From: UBA9214 sp964443845
GTDB lineage: Bacteria; Pseudomonadota; Gammaproteobacteria; UBA9214
Assembly (NCBI GenBank): GCA_964443845.1
Contig: CAYUFA010000001.1
Span: 62,001-126,000, forward strand
Reading direction: 5' to 3'
DNA length: 64,000 bases
The position numbers and the translations under genes were made by a program. The notes under the pieces were generated by a model. It ran no database searches, was not told where the DNA came from, and saw only the letters and a list, made by a program, of their open reading frames with translations. The stretch's first letter is position 1, and each line of letters starts with the position of its first letter. Shown here piece by piece: positions 1 to 9,257 of this stretch.

Positions 1-206
1 AATCCAGTGGCAGCAGGTCCGTCAGCCACGTCAGCGAGTTCGAGAACTTCAAGACCGCCAAAGCCGAGGTCAGGCGCCTGCGGACCGATGCCCCGCTTGC
101 CGACCACCAGGCCTACAAGATCATCTTTGCCGAGGACCACGCAGCCGCGGAGAAGAGCCTGAAGGAAGTTCGCGAACAACCCATTGCCAGGGAGTGGGAG
201 AAATAG
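1..206 (+). CDS. C-terminal fragment of an unknown protein, cut by the window edge
   Basis: An open frame (codons starting at base 3) runs from the window edge to TAG at 204-206 and gives 67 residues. The fragment is hydrophilic and charged (AKAEVRRLRTDAP, then AAAEKSLKEVREQPIAREWEK near the end) and looks helical. No family was recognised. It ends 11 bases before the next start, so the two genes may share a transcript. It is supported only by its open frame and by its spacing to the next gene. Confidence 0.5.
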   Translation, partial: SSGSRSVSHVSEFENFKTAKAEVRRLRTDAPLADHQAYKIIFAEDHAAAEKSLKEVREQPIAREWEK

Positions 207-217
207 CAGCCGCTGCG

Positions 218-685
218 ATGGACGAGAAGCAATTCAAGAGTACCTACGATGCGGTCAACGAGTGCCGCTGCGTATTCGAGAAAACCATCAGCTCAAGACG
301 TGGCACCTGCAGCAGGTCGCTGCGCTTCCATCTTGCGGATCGCGAAGGAATTTCCTGCAAGTCCACAGCCGGCAACGCGCTATGCACCGCACTGCTTGCA
401 TGCCTGCGCAGCAATGCGCGCTTTGCCCTGCACCTGACCCATGCCGATGGCCCGCTGCCGCATGCCAAGGAAATCCGCGTCCAGACCGGCGGGATGCTGG
501 GGTTGCAGACGGTACTCTACCCGGACCGCAGGGACCGGAACGATGTCGAGGACATCATCGGGCTGATCGACCGCGGGTTGCAGCGCTACGCCAGCTTGGA
601 ACATTTCCCGTACGATTCCATTGTCCAGAACATCGTCCATTTCGAAGGGCGCAGAAAGCGTGACCCGCGCAACCGCGGGGACTGA
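218..685 (+). CDS. Conserved-looking hypothetical protein, 155 aa, Cys-containing N-terminal half
   Basis: The start chosen is ATG 218 (MDEKQFKSTYDAV). The frame is open from 194, but that earlier part overlaps the previous gene. The N-terminal half has four or five cysteines (NECRCVFEK, GTCSRS, ISCKS, NALCTALLACL), followed by a basic, soluble C-terminal half. There is no signal peptide or membrane segment. The amphipathic pattern and tight packing behind the preceding gene argue that it is real. I do not recognise the family. The cysteines could bind metal or be redox active, which is inference only. Confidence 0.7.
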   Translation: MDEKQFKSTYDAVNECRCVFEKTISSRRGTCSRSLRFHLADREGISCKSTAGNALCTALLACLRSNARFALHLTHADGPLPHAKEIRVQTGGMLGLQTVLYPDRRDRNDVEDIIGLIDRGLQRYASLEHFPYDSIVQNIVHFEGRRKRDPRNRGD

Positions 686-863
686 ACCGGACGCGGACAC
701 CGCGACACAGGCATGTCCCGCACACGGTAAATAATCGCCCGGCATTGCCGAAATACCACGTATACACCGGCAGCGCCGGTGCGTATGCCCGCATCCCTGT
801 GACGCGGAATCCACAGACTGTACCGGCACCCGCGGCCCGGTCAGGAACCCGGGACGAGTAGCC

Positions 864-2069
864 ATGCCAGACTGCTACGTAGGACGCCAGCCGATACTGG
901 ACAGGGAACGCCGGCTGCACGCCTACGAGTTGCTATTTCGACAACACCGCGCGGACCGGACCGCCACCGGCAACGATGACAGTGCCACATCGCAGGTCCT
1001 GCTGAACGCCTTCCTGGATATCGGGCTGGAGCGGGTCGCCGGCCAGCAAACGGTTTTTGTCAACCTCACCCGACAGTTCATCGAGAGCACGCCCATCGTG
1101 TCGTTTCCGCATGCGCGCATCGTGTTCGAGGTACTCGAGGACATTGCCGTCGATGACGGACTGCTGACATCCCTGCGCACCCTCAAGCAGCAGGGATTCA
1201 GGATCGCACTCGATGACTTCGTGTACCGGGAAGATACCGCACCCATGGTGGAACTCGCGGACTACGTCAAGCTGGACATACTCGCGCTGTCCCGCTCCGG
1301 GCTCCGGCGCCATGTCGAGACGCTGAAACCCCGCGGCGTGAAACTGCTGGCCGAAAAGATCGAGACCCGCGGCCAGTATGAGCTGTGCCTGGAATGCGGA
1401 TTCGACTATTTCCAGGGATACTATTTTTCGAAGCCGGAAATCGTCAGCGGCAAACGTCCGCCGTCGAACGGCGTCGCGGTCATGCGACTGTTGTCCATGG
1501 CCGGCAACCCCGCTGTCGGCAACGAGGACCTGGAACGGATCATCATCCAGGACGGTGCGCTCAGCATACGCATTCTGCGCCTCGTCAACTCGGCCATGTA
1601 CGGCCTGAAACGGCGCGTTGCATCGATCCACGAGGCAATCATTCTTGCGGGACGCCACAAGATCCGGGACATGGCGCTGCTCGTCAGCATGGCGAAGCTT
1701 GCCAGTGATACCCCGGAGACGATGGTCAGCGCCATGGTCAGGGCACGCACCTGCGAACTGCTTGCCGGCAGCGCGCGCATGGCTGGTACGCCCGACGTGG
1801 CCTTCACGGTGGGCCTGTTTTCCGTGCTCGACTCGATCATGGGCATCAGCATGCGGGAAATCCTCGGGGAGATGTCGCTGGGTGAGGACGTGGAGCAGGC
1901 TCTCCTGGAACACAAGGGCGAATACGGCGCTGTGCTGCGCTGCGCGACCCGGCTGGAAGCAGGGGACGTGAACGGTACGTTTCCGGACGGGATCGGCTGG
2001 CAGGATGCCACGCAGGCCTACGTGGACGCCCTGGAGTGGGCGGACAACAGCCGCCACCTGCTGAACTAG
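864..2069 (+). CDS. EAL-HDOD signal transduction protein (YuxH type)
   Basis: 401 aa. The N-terminal half (about residues 1-200) is an EAL-type domain beginning YVGRQPILDRERRLHAYELLFR, with ALDDF near residue 117 and FDYFQGYYFSKP near 180. The catalytic signatures are incomplete: ELL replaces the EAL triplet and DDFVYRED replaces the usual DDFGTGYS. Loss of phosphodiesterase activity with retained signalling is therefore likely. The C-terminal half is an HDOD domain (LLSMAGNPAVG, ILRLVNSAMYGLKRRVASIHEAIILAG), an HD-fold domain that usually lacks hydrolase activity. It lies directly upstream of motA-motB, which suggests a role in motility or c-di-GMP control. Confidence 0.9.
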   Translation: MPDCYVGRQPILDRERRLHAYELLFRQHRADRTATGNDDSATSQVLLNAFLDIGLERVAGQQTVFVNLTRQFIESTPIVSFPHARIVFEVLEDIAVDDGLLTSLRTLKQQGFRIALDDFVYREDTAPMVELADYVKLDILALSRSGLRRHVETLKPRGVKLLAEKIETRGQYELCLECGFDYFQGYYFSKPEIVSGKRPPSNGVAVMRLLSMAGNPAVGNEDLERIIIQDGALSIRILRLVNSAMYGLKRRVASIHEAIILAGRHKIRDMALLVSMAKLASDTPETMVSAMVRARTCELLAGSARMAGTPDVAFTVGLFSVLDSIMGISMREILGEMSLGEDVEQALLEHKGEYGAVLRCATRLEAGDVNGTFPDGIGWQDATQAYVDALEWADNSRHLLN

Positions 2070-2230
2070 AGTTCCCGGCCCGGGCCGGGACTGACGGCCG
2101 GTTACAGTTTGCGGCAGCAATGTCGCTAAGTACAGAGCACCCTGAAATGTCCGGACGGGGTGTACGCGGCAGGGATGCCGGCCCCCCGTGTGTCCGTCCC
2201 CCTGCCCTGAACCGAGTCGCAGAGGGCCTC

Positions 2231-3097
2231 ATGTTCGTCATAATTGGCGCAGTCGTAGTCATCGTTTCCGTGGCCGGCGGATTCCTGATGTCGCACGGCA
2301 ACCTGCTCGCCCTCTGGCAACCCAACGAACTGCTCGTGATCGGCGGCGCGGCCTTCGGCGCGTTCCTGATTTCCAACCCGGGCAAGATCATCCGTGCCGT
2401 GGCGCAAGGCCTGCCGGCGTTACTGAGGAAGGGCAGATACGACAAGGCCATGTACCTCGACCTGCTGTCGATGCTCTACCAGCTGTTCAACAAGATGCGC
2501 AAGGACGGACTGGTCGCCATCGAGTCCGACATCGACGAACCGGAAAACAGCGAAATCTTCACGCAGTACCCCGCGATCATGGTGGATCACCATGCCATGG
2601 ACTTCCTGTCCGACTACCTGCGCATGATGATCAGCAGCAATCTGGATGCCAACCAGCTCGAAACCCTGATGGACGTCGAGCTGGAAACCCACCATCAGGA
2701 GTCCAACCAGCCGGCAGTCGCGCTGACCAAGGTCTCCGATGCCCTGCCCGGCTTTGGTATCGTCGCCGCAGTACTCGGTGTGGTCATCACCATGTCCTAC
2801 ATCGGTGGTGATCCCGCCGAACTGGGGCACCATGTCGCGGCCGCCCTGGTGGGCACCTTTCTCGGCATCCTGCTGTCCTATGGCTTCGTCGGACCGATGT
2901 CGATCGCACTGGAACACCAGGCGCGTGACGAGGCCAAGTTCCTGGAATGCATCAAGGTCTGCATACTCGCCGTGATCAACGGCTACAATCCCTCCGTGGT
3001 CGTCGAATTCGGCCGCAAGGTGCTGTTCTCGACCGAACGGCCCTCTTTCAGTGAGCTCGAGTCCCACATCAAGGGACGCAAGAAGGCCGAGGCATGA
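2231..3097 (+). CDS. motA: Flagellar motor stator protein MotA
   Basis: 288 aa from ATG 2231. The frame is open from 2036, but GAGGG just upstream and the hydrophobic segment MFVIIGAVVVIVSVAGGFLM fix this start. It has four predicted membrane helices: two near the N-terminus, and two after a large cytoplasmic loop with AVALTKVSDALPGFGIVAAV and GHHVAAALVGTFLGILLSYG. The loop carries the charged residues that contact FliG in this family. MotA with MotB forms the ion-conducting stator at the inner membrane. The length is normal (about 285). It overlaps motB by 4 bases (ATGA). Confidence 0.96.
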   Translation: MFVIIGAVVVIVSVAGGFLMSHGNLLALWQPNELLVIGGAAFGAFLISNPGKIIRAVAQGLPALLRKGRYDKAMYLDLLSMLYQLFNKMRKDGLVAIESDIDEPENSEIFTQYPAIMVDHHAMDFLSDYLRMMISSNLDANQLETLMDVELETHHQESNQPAVALTKVSDALPGFGIVAAVLGVVITMSYIGGDPAELGHHVAAALVGTFLGILLSYGFVGPMSIALEHQARDEAKFLECIKVCILAVINGYNPSVVVEFGRKVLFSTERPSFSELESHIKGRKKAEA

Positions 3098-4044
3098 GCG
3101 AGGAAAACGCCCGTCCGGTCATCATCAGGCGCGTGAAGAAACATGCGCACGGCCATCACGGTGGCGCATGGAAGGTGGCCTACGCGGACTTCGTGACGGC
3201 CATGATGGCGTTCTTTCTGCTCATGTGGCTGATGGGGTCGACCACCAGGGACGAGCGTGCGGCCATTTCCAAGTATTTCACCGACCCCAGCATGGTCGAG
3301 GGCAACAGCCCGGCCAAGACCACACACCCGACGGCGGTACAGGGGCCCGGCGGCGCCAGCACCAGCCTGATCGAGATCGGGGGCAGCGCCAGTCCGGAGT
3401 TCCGGAAGACCCGTACCAACATCTCCGAACACGGCAACTCCGACGAACGCTCCATCGACCCGGACTCCGCCGCCGCACTCGCGCGTGCGCAGGAACAGCA
3501 ACGGCTGGAGCAGCTGAAACAGTCGCTGGACAACGCCATCAATGCCAGTCCCGAGCTGGCGCAGTTCCGGGACCAGTTACTGATCGATATCACGCAGGAG
3601 GGGCTGCGCATCCAGATCGTCGACAAGGAAAACCGCCCGATGTTCGATCTGGGCAGCGTCGAGCTGAAGAGCTACACCACCGACCTCCTGCACGAGATCG
3701 CCAAGCTCATCAACACCGTACCCAACCACATCAGCATTTCCGGACATACCGACGCGCGACGCTATACCGGCAGGCCTGACTACAGCAACTGGGAGCTGTC
3801 GGCGGACCGCGCCAATGCAGCGCGCCGGGCGCTGCTGGATGGCGGCATGGATCCGGCCAAGATCGCACGCGTGGTCGGCCTGGCTTCCTCGGTCGGTCTC
3901 GTCAAGAACGACCCGCTGGCCGCCAGCAATCGCCGCATCAGTATCCTGGTCATGAAACGGGAGCAGGGCAAACCGCAGGCGCCAGCGGCCGGCAACCCGC
4001 AGAATCAGCCTCCAGACAACAGGCGGAACCTGTCCCGGAAATAG
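3094..4044 (+). CDS. motB: Flagellar motor stator protein MotB
   Basis: 316 aa. A short basic N-terminus (RPVIIRRVKKHAHGHHGGAWK) is followed by one membrane helix starting KVAYADFVTAMMAFFLLMWL. The Asp in YADFVTAMMAFF is the proton/ion-binding aspartate of the family. The C-terminal periplasmic OmpA-like domain (about residues 165-290) contains ISGHTDARRYTG and NWELSADRANAARR, the peptidoglycan-binding signature. It is translationally coupled to motA through ATGA. The last 20 residues are Pro/Gln/Asn-rich and probably disordered. It converges on glgP about 90 bases downstream. Confidence 0.96.
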   Translation: MSEENARPVIIRRVKKHAHGHHGGAWKVAYADFVTAMMAFFLLMWLMGSTTRDERAAISKYFTDPSMVEGNSPAKTTHPTAVQGPGGASTSLIEIGGSASPEFRKTRTNISEHGNSDERSIDPDSAAALARAQEQQRLEQLKQSLDNAINASPELAQFRDQLLIDITQEGLRIQIVDKENRPMFDLGSVELKSYTTDLLHEIAKLINTVPNHISISGHTDARRYTGRPDYSNWELSADRANAARRALLDGGMDPAKIARVVGLASSVGLVKNDPLAASNRRISILVMKREQGKPQAPAAGNPQNQPPDNRRNLSRK

Positions 4045-4133
4045 CGGGCGGGCAACGCGTGCATCCTGCGCGGACCGCGGCGTGCTCTCCGGCCTGTCGC
4101 CACACGGGCCCGCGGGCGATGACGGGACGGTTG

Positions 4134-6635
4134 TCAGGCGCGCCGCGCGAGACCGGACTCATCCTCGTCCCGCAACACCGGCCTGACCTGCCAGATCTGC
4201 GCGGCATACTCGCTGATTGTGCGATCGGCGGAAAACCGGCCCATGCCGGCAACGTTCAGAATGGCACGCTCCGCCCAGGCGGAAGGATTGCAGTACAGCG
4301 CATCCACGCGTTCCTGGCAGGCAATGTAGGATGCGTAGTCCGCCATCAGCAGGTACGGGTCATGCTGCCACAGGCTGTCCGTGATGCAGCGGTAGAGATC
4401 GGGGGCTTCCGGCGAAAAATAGCCGTGGCCGATCATGTCAAGCGCCTGCAGCAGCTCGGGGCTGGCATGACCGTATTGTTCGGGACAATAGCCGCTGCCG
4501 GCCAGTTTTCCCGCCTCCTCGCAGTTGAGCCCGAACAGAAAGACGTTGTCCTCGCCCACCTCGTCACGGATCTCGACGTTGGCACCATCGAGCGTGCCGA
4601 TGGTCAGGGCACCGTTCAGTGCCAGCTTCATGTTACCTGTCCCGGATGCCTCGGTGCCCGCCGTCGAGATCTGCTCGGAGAGATCCGCCGCCGGGATGAT
4701 GTCTCCCGCCGTGGTGACATTGTAGTTCGGGATAAAAGCCACCCTGAGCAGACCCCGGGTGGCCGGGTCATTGTTCACCACGTCCGCCACCGAGTGAATC
4801 AGCCGGATGATCAGCTTGGCACGCGCATACCCGGGGGCTGCCTTGCCGGCGAAAATCACCGTACGCGGCACCAGGTCCTGGCCAGCACGCAGACGGTTGT
4901 AACGCGTCACGACATGCAGGAGATTCAGCGTCTGACGCTTGTATTCGTGAATGCGCTTGACCTGCACATCGAACATCGAATCCGGGTCCACCTGGAATCC
5001 GATGCGCTCCTGCATCATTCTGGCAAGATCGATCTTGTTGGCCCGCTTGACGATACAGAACGCCTTCCGGAACGCCGGGTCGCACGCATAGGGCACCAGC
5101 TTCTGCAGCTCGTCCAGGTTCCTGATCCAGCCGTGGCCGATGGTATCGGAAATCAGCCTTGAGAGCCGCGGATTGGCCTGGTTGAGCCAGCGCCGCGGAG
5201 TGATACCGTTGGTCATGTTGAGAATCTTGCCGGGATTCAGGCGGTGGAAATCCGCGAAGATCGAATCACGCATGAGCTGTGAATGCAGCGCGGAGACACC
5301 GTTGATGTGATGGCTGCCGACCACGGCCAGATGCGCCATGCGTACGCGGCGCCCGTGTGACTCGTCGAACAGCGACAGCCGGGACACGATCCCCTCGTCG
5401 CCCGGGAAACGGTGCCGTACCTCGACCAGGAAGAGCTGGTTGATCTCCTGGATGATCTCGAGATGGCGTGGCAGGACATGGCCGATCAGGTCAACCGCCC
5501 AGGTCTCCAGCGCCTCCGGCATGAGCGTGTGGTTGGTATAGGAGAACGTGCGCGTGGTCAGGTCCCAGGCCTTGTCCCAGCCCAGCTGGTGCACGTCCAT
5601 GAGCAGGCGCATGAGCTCGGGGATCGCGATGGCCGGATGCGTATCGTTCAGCTGGATCGCAACCTTGTCCGGCAGGCTGTCGAAGCCGTCATGCGTCTTG
5701 AGATAGCGGAACAGGATATCCTGCAGCGAGGCACAGGCGAAGAAGTACTCCTGCTTGAGCCGCAGCACCCGTCCGTCCTCGGTGCTGTCGTCGGGATACA
5801 GCACCTTCGACAGCTTCTCCGAGGCGGTCTTCTCCTCCACTGCGTCGATGTAGTTGCCCGAGTTGAACAGCCGCAGGTCGAAGTCGCGCGTGGCCTTGGC
5901 CGACCACAGCCGCAGGTTGTTGACCGTGCCGTTGCCATAACCGGGCACCGGCATGTCGTAGGCCATCGCGTTCACCACCTGGGTGTCGACCCAGTGGTGC
6001 CGGTACTGGCCGCATTCGTCGCGGAAGCGCACCACACGACCGTGGAATTGCACCGGGTAGATCACCTCGGGACGCGGGAATTCCCACGGGTTCCCGAAGC
6101 GCAGCCAGGGGTCGGATTTCTCCGTCTGCTGTCCGTTTTCGATGTGCTGGTGGAACATACCGTACTCGTAGCGGATACCGTAACCCACACCCGGTATGCC
6201 GAGCGTCGCCATGGCATCCAGGAAGCAGGCGGCAAGCCGTCCCAGGCCACCGTTACCGAGGCCGGCCTCGAACTCCTGTTCGCGCAATGCCTCCAGGTCC
6301 AGCCCGATCGACGCCAGTGCCTGGTGCACCGGTTCTTCCAGCTGCATGTTGAGCAGCGCATTGTACAGGGTGCGCCCGATGAGAAATTCCAGCGACAGGT
6401 AATACACCCGCTTGGCGTCGGTATGGTAATAGCTGCGCTGTGTCTCCATCCAGCGCTCGGTCAGGCGGTCACGCACCGCGTAACAGAGCGTATGCAGCCA
6501 GTCGCGGTCCGTGGCGGTGTAGCCGTCCTTGCCGACCGTGTAGGTAAGCCGGTTGGCGATCGCGCTCCTGAGCGCCTCGACATCGAAACCCGAAGGGTCG
6601 TAGGCCGGTATCGTGAGCGATTCCTTTCCGTGCAT
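4134..6635 (-). CDS. glgP: Glycogen/starch/alpha-glucan phosphorylase
   Basis: 833 aa, starting at ATG 6635 (MHGKESLTIPAYD), preceded by GGAGAGA. The frame extends 20 codons further upstream without signal. Phosphorolysis of alpha-1,4-glucan releases glucose-1-phosphate. Hallmarks: EFEAGLGNGGLGRLAACFLD near residue 110; HPAIAIPELMRLL in mid-protein; RIHEYKRQTLN; and the PLP-binding region ASGTGNMKLALNGALTIG, whose Lys carries the cofactor. The length matches GT35 phosphorylases (about 815-840). It lies 34 bases downstream of zwf on the same strand, so glucan breakdown is linked to glucose-6-phosphate oxidation. Confidence 0.97.
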   Translation of the reverse strand: MHGKESLTIPAYDPSGFDVEALRSAIANRLTYTVGKDGYTATDRDWLHTLCYAVRDRLTERWMETQRSYYHTDAKRVYYLSLEFLIGRTLYNALLNMQLEEPVHQALASIGLDLEALREQEFEAGLGNGGLGRLAACFLDAMATLGIPGVGYGIRYEYGMFHQHIENGQQTEKSDPWLRFGNPWEFPRPEVIYPVQFHGRVVRFRDECGQYRHHWVDTQVVNAMAYDMPVPGYGNGTVNNLRLWSAKATRDFDLRLFNSGNYIDAVEEKTASEKLSKVLYPDDSTEDGRVLRLKQEYFFACASLQDILFRYLKTHDGFDSLPDKVAIQLNDTHPAIAIPELMRLLMDVHQLGWDKAWDLTTRTFSYTNHTLMPEALETWAVDLIGHVLPRHLEIIQEINQLFLVEVRHRFPGDEGIVSRLSLFDESHGRRVRMAHLAVVGSHHINGVSALHSQLMRDSIFADFHRLNPGKILNMTNGITPRRWLNQANPRLSRLISDTIGHGWIRNLDELQKLVPYACDPAFRKAFCIVKRANKIDLARMMQERIGFQVDPDSMFDVQVKRIHEYKRQTLNLLHVVTRYNRLRAGQDLVPRTVIFAGKAAPGYARAKLIIRLIHSVADVVNNDPATRGLLRVAFIPNYNVTTAGDIIPAADLSEQISTAGTEASGTGNMKLALNGALTIGTLDGANVEIRDEVGEDNVFLFGLNCEEAGKLAGSGYCPEQYGHASPELLQALDMIGHGYFSPEAPDLYRCITDSLWQHDPYLLMADYASYIACQERVDALYCNPSAWAERAILNVAGMGRFSADRTISEYAAQIWQVRPVLRDEDESGLARRA

Positions 6636-6669
6636 GCTGTTCTCTCCAGGCTGGTCGTGAACGGTAGAT

Positions 6670-8175
6670 TCAGAAGGCCTGCACGTCGCCACCACTCACT
6701 TCGAGCGAGTGGCGCCAGAACTGGTCTTCGCGGTCGAACAGCCGGTAGGTGCCACGCGGCCCCCAGCTGCCGGACTTGTAGGTATTGATGAAGTCACGCT
6801 CCATCGACCACACCTTGAGGACCGGGTCGACGACGCGCCAGGCCCACTCCACCTCGTCGTAGCGCAGGAACAGCGAGTGATCACCCTCCATCACGTCCAG
6901 CAACAGCCCTTCGTAGGCATCGACGTCGTCGTCTCCGTTGTGGCGATAGGTCGCGTCGAGGCTGATCGTGCGTGTGTTCAGGTCGAAGCCGGGCACCTTC
7001 ACGCGCATCTCCATGCGCATGCAGTCCTCGGGCTGGATTCCGAGCAGGATCCAGTTGGGGTGCGCACCCTCGTGGTGCGTCTGGCGCAGCAGATCCTGGG
7101 GCGGCGCCTTGAAGCGGATGCACACTGCGGACGCCGTCTCGGCCATGCGTTTGCCGGTGCGCAGGTAGAACGGCACGCCGCTCCAGCGCCAGTTGTCCAC
7201 GAACAGCTTGAGCGCCGCATAGGTTTCGGTGGTGCTGTCCGGGGCCACACCCGGTTCCTCCAGGTAGCCCGGCACCGACGCACCACCCACTCGCCCGCCC
7301 GTGTACTGGCCACGGAAAGCATGCGCGTGCACGGAGCGCTGGGTGATCGGCCGGATCGTGCGCAGCACCTTGACCTTTTCATCGCGCAGGTGTTCCGCAC
7401 TCAGGGTCACCGGGGGCTCCATGGCCACCAGCGCCATCAGCTGCAATAAATGACTCTGGATCATGTCGCGCAGGGCACCGGAGCTTTCGTAGTAGCCTGC
7501 GCGGTTACCCACCCCGAGCGTTTCCGAATGCGTGATCTGCACGTGGTCGATGTAATGCCGGTTCCACAACGGCTCGAGCAGTACATTCGCGAAGCGCAGC
7601 ACCATGACATTCTGTACGGTGCCCTTGCCGACGTAGTGGTCGATGCGGTAGATCTGCGGTTCGTTGAGGTATTTGTAGAGTGCCTGCTGCAGGGATTGCG
7701 CGGACAGCAGGTCGTTGCCAAACGGCTTTTCGAAGACCACCCGGCGGAAGGCGTGCGTTTCCCGGAGTACGCCGGTCTCGCCCAGACTGCGGATGATGGA
7801 CGGAAATTCCTCCGGGCGCACCGACATGTAGAACACCGCATCGCGCGGGAACGCCGGATCATTCTCGATTGTATCGTGCAGCCGGCCGTATGCACCCGGA
7901 TCCTCCGGCGGATTGGCATGATAGTGGAGCCGGCTGCTGAAGCGCTCAAACGCGGTGCCGTCGACACCCTGAGGAAACTTCGTGCGCAGCATGTCCGCCA
8001 CCTGGTCGAGCCACTCCTCGCGCGTCCAGTCCTCGAGGCTGACACCGATGATGCGCAGTCCTTCCGGGAGACGCTGCGCCACCTCGAGGCTGTACAGTGC
8101 GGGCAACAGCTTGATGCGGGCGAGATTCCCGCCTGCCCCGAAGATGACCAGCGTGCAGGGGCCGACCGGGTTCAT
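6670..8175 (-). CDS. zwf: Glucose-6-phosphate 1-dehydrogenase
   Basis: 501 aa. It catalyses NADP-dependent oxidation of glucose-6-phosphate to 6-phosphogluconolactone. The Rossmann motif reads GAGGNLARIKLLPALY near residue 14, where most family members have GASGDLAxRKL; Asn replaces the usual Asp. The active-site motif YRIDHYVGKGTVQN is intact. VVFEKPFGNDL and the C-terminal substrate domain (FYLRTGKRMAE, DAYEGLLLDVMEGD, WGPRGTYRL) are present. Its ATG overlaps the TGA of the upstream 38-codon remnant (ATGA), so it is probably translated by coupling. The next gene downstream is glgP. Confidence 0.96.
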   Translation of the reverse strand: MNPVGPCTLVIFGAGGNLARIKLLPALYSLEVAQRLPEGLRIIGVSLEDWTREEWLDQVADMLRTKFPQGVDGTAFERFSSRLHYHANPPEDPGAYGRLHDTIENDPAFPRDAVFYMSVRPEEFPSIIRSLGETGVLRETHAFRRVVFEKPFGNDLLSAQSLQQALYKYLNEPQIYRIDHYVGKGTVQNVMVLRFANVLLEPLWNRHYIDHVQITHSETLGVGNRAGYYESSGALRDMIQSHLLQLMALVAMEPPVTLSAEHLRDEKVKVLRTIRPITQRSVHAHAFRGQYTGGRVGGASVPGYLEEPGVAPDSTTETYAALKLFVDNWRWSGVPFYLRTGKRMAETASAVCIRFKAPPQDLLRQTHHEGAHPNWILLGIQPEDCMRMEMRVKVPGFDLNTRTISLDATYRHNGDDDVDAYEGLLLDVMEGDHSLFLRYDEVEWAWRVVDPVLKVWSMERDFINTYKSGSWGPRGTYRLFDREDQFWRHSLEVSGGDVQAF

Positions 8176-8288
8176 GGTGCCGCCGTCATGTCAGGAACAC
8201 CGGCGCCCGTGCCCTCGATACCGTGACGCCACGCCCGGTGTGCCTTGTCGCCGCCAGCCTGGCCGGGTCCGATGAATGTCATGTCCAT
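8172..8288 (-). pseudogene. Probable 5' remnant of 6-phosphogluconate dehydrogenase (gnd), 38 codons, coupled to zwf
   Basis: A 38-codon frame starts at ATG 8288, six bases after a strong GGAGAGAG ribosome site, and ends TGA overlapping the zwf ATG. It begins MDMTFIGPGQAGGDKAHRAW, which resembles the N-terminus of the short 6-phosphogluconate dehydrogenases (pattern MxxxxIGLGRMGxNMxRR). The dinucleotide-binding GxGxxG is still readable as GPGQAG, but the protein stops after residue 38 whereas the enzyme has 300 or more. The homology is judged by eye from about 20 residues. The natural pathway neighbour is zwf, which supports the reading. It may now serve only as a leader for zwf translation. 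Confidence 0.55.
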
Positions 8289-8588
8289 AATCTCTCTCCG
8301 TGGGGATCGTGTTCCGCTCCGCTTGCGTGCGGCGCAGCCGGTAACGGGGCAGCAGCTTTCCGGATATTTCGTCCGGCAACGGGAATTTCTTGAGACAGGA
8401 CAGCGGCATGGGGCAGCCGCGGGATTGCTGCGTGGCGGCCGTGCAGCGGACCCGGTGCACGGGAACGCGTAAGCCACCCGCGGGGCCGCCCGGCAAACCG
8501 CAGCCGCTCGGCCTGGCAGGACGTGGGGTGTAGCGGCGGACCGGATGGCGACGCCACACCGGCCCGCGCGGAATGGCGGGGGCTGGCG
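8289..8588. other. Intergenic region upstream of the gnd remnant and zwf
   Basis: 300 bases without a recognisable gene. Several overlapping open frames exist on both strands but have arginine/proline-rich, shadow-like composition. It probably holds the promoter of the minus-strand remnant-zwf-glgP unit. I could not pick a convincing -35/-10 pair, and saw no terminator for the downstream gene. No further gnd sequence was recognised here. Confidence 0.4.
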
Positions 8589-9257
8589 CTAGCGGTTGCC
8601 GAGAATCACCATATCGCTGACCACGGGACTCAGCGACTCCACCACGGCATCGTTCAGTGCGGTATGCCTGCGCACCTGGAAATACACGCGCTTTACCCCG
8701 TTGCCGGGACTCAGCTCGAAGCCGGGCGCGGTGGCATAGTTCTTCCAGTCGGCATCGCTGAAGTCGGCATGCTCACTGGCACGGTACTGGGTGACCGCGC
8801 CGGACACGGCGTTGTCCAGGGTCACGTGACGCGACGCGGTGACGGCCGCCCCGCCGTTCACCGCAAAGCGGGTTACCCGCAGGCCCTGCGCGGGCGTGGC
8901 CCTGGTACTCACCGCGGTGCAGGCCGGACCACCACCACCGCTGGTCAGGGAAAGCACGAGCATGCGGTTGGCGTTGGAGGTAACCATCCTTTCCTGCTCA
9001 CTCTTGAAGCCGTGCTTCGAGGCGGTCACCAGCATTTGTGTGCCGGGCAGGGACTTGAACACCGCATACCCGCGTTCATCGGTGACCTGCGCACCGAACT
9101 GATCGATGCGTGCCTGCGTTCCCAGGCATACCGCCACGCCGGCCAGCGGCTTGCTGGCACCACGCTCGAAGACCCGTACCCGCAAATCAGCCGCACCGGC
9201 GGCCTGCGCAGTCACCACCAGCACCATCATCGCAACAAGACCCGGAAACCGTTTCAT
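8589..9257 (-). CDS. Secreted protein with a carboxypeptidase-regulatory-like domain
   Basis: 222 aa from ATG 9257, with GGAGCAA upstream. It begins with a signal peptide (MKRFPGLVAMMVLVVTAQAAGA, cleavage near residue 22). Residues about 23-110 look like a carboxypeptidase-regulatory/transthyretin-like beta-sandwich (LRVRVFERGASKPLAGVAV, then GYAVFKSLPGTQMLVTASK). The rest has no recognised domain (AVNGGAAVTASRHVTLDN, YFQVRRHTALNDAVVESLSP) and could be a second beta domain. The protein is expected to be periplasmic or extracellular. Function unknown. Confidence 0.75.
   Translation of the reverse strand: MKRFPGLVAMMVLVVTAQAAGAADLRVRVFERGASKPLAGVAVCLGTQARIDQFGAQVTDERGYAVFKSLPGTQMLVTASKHGFKSEQERMVTSNANRMLVLSLTSGGGGPACTAVSTRATPAQGLRVTRFAVNGGAAVTASRHVTLDNAVSGAVTQYRASEHADFSDADWKNYATAPGFELSPGNGVKRVYFQVRRHTALNDAVVESLSPVVSDMVILGNR

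Noticed and set aside
4059..5162. Long open frame opposite glgP (367 codons), and similar long frames opposite zwf, the kinases, lptD, surA and pdxA
   Set aside because: These frames mirror real genes in GC-rich DNA where antisense stops are rare. Their products are rich in Arg, His, Val and Gln with no motifs and lack ribosome sites.
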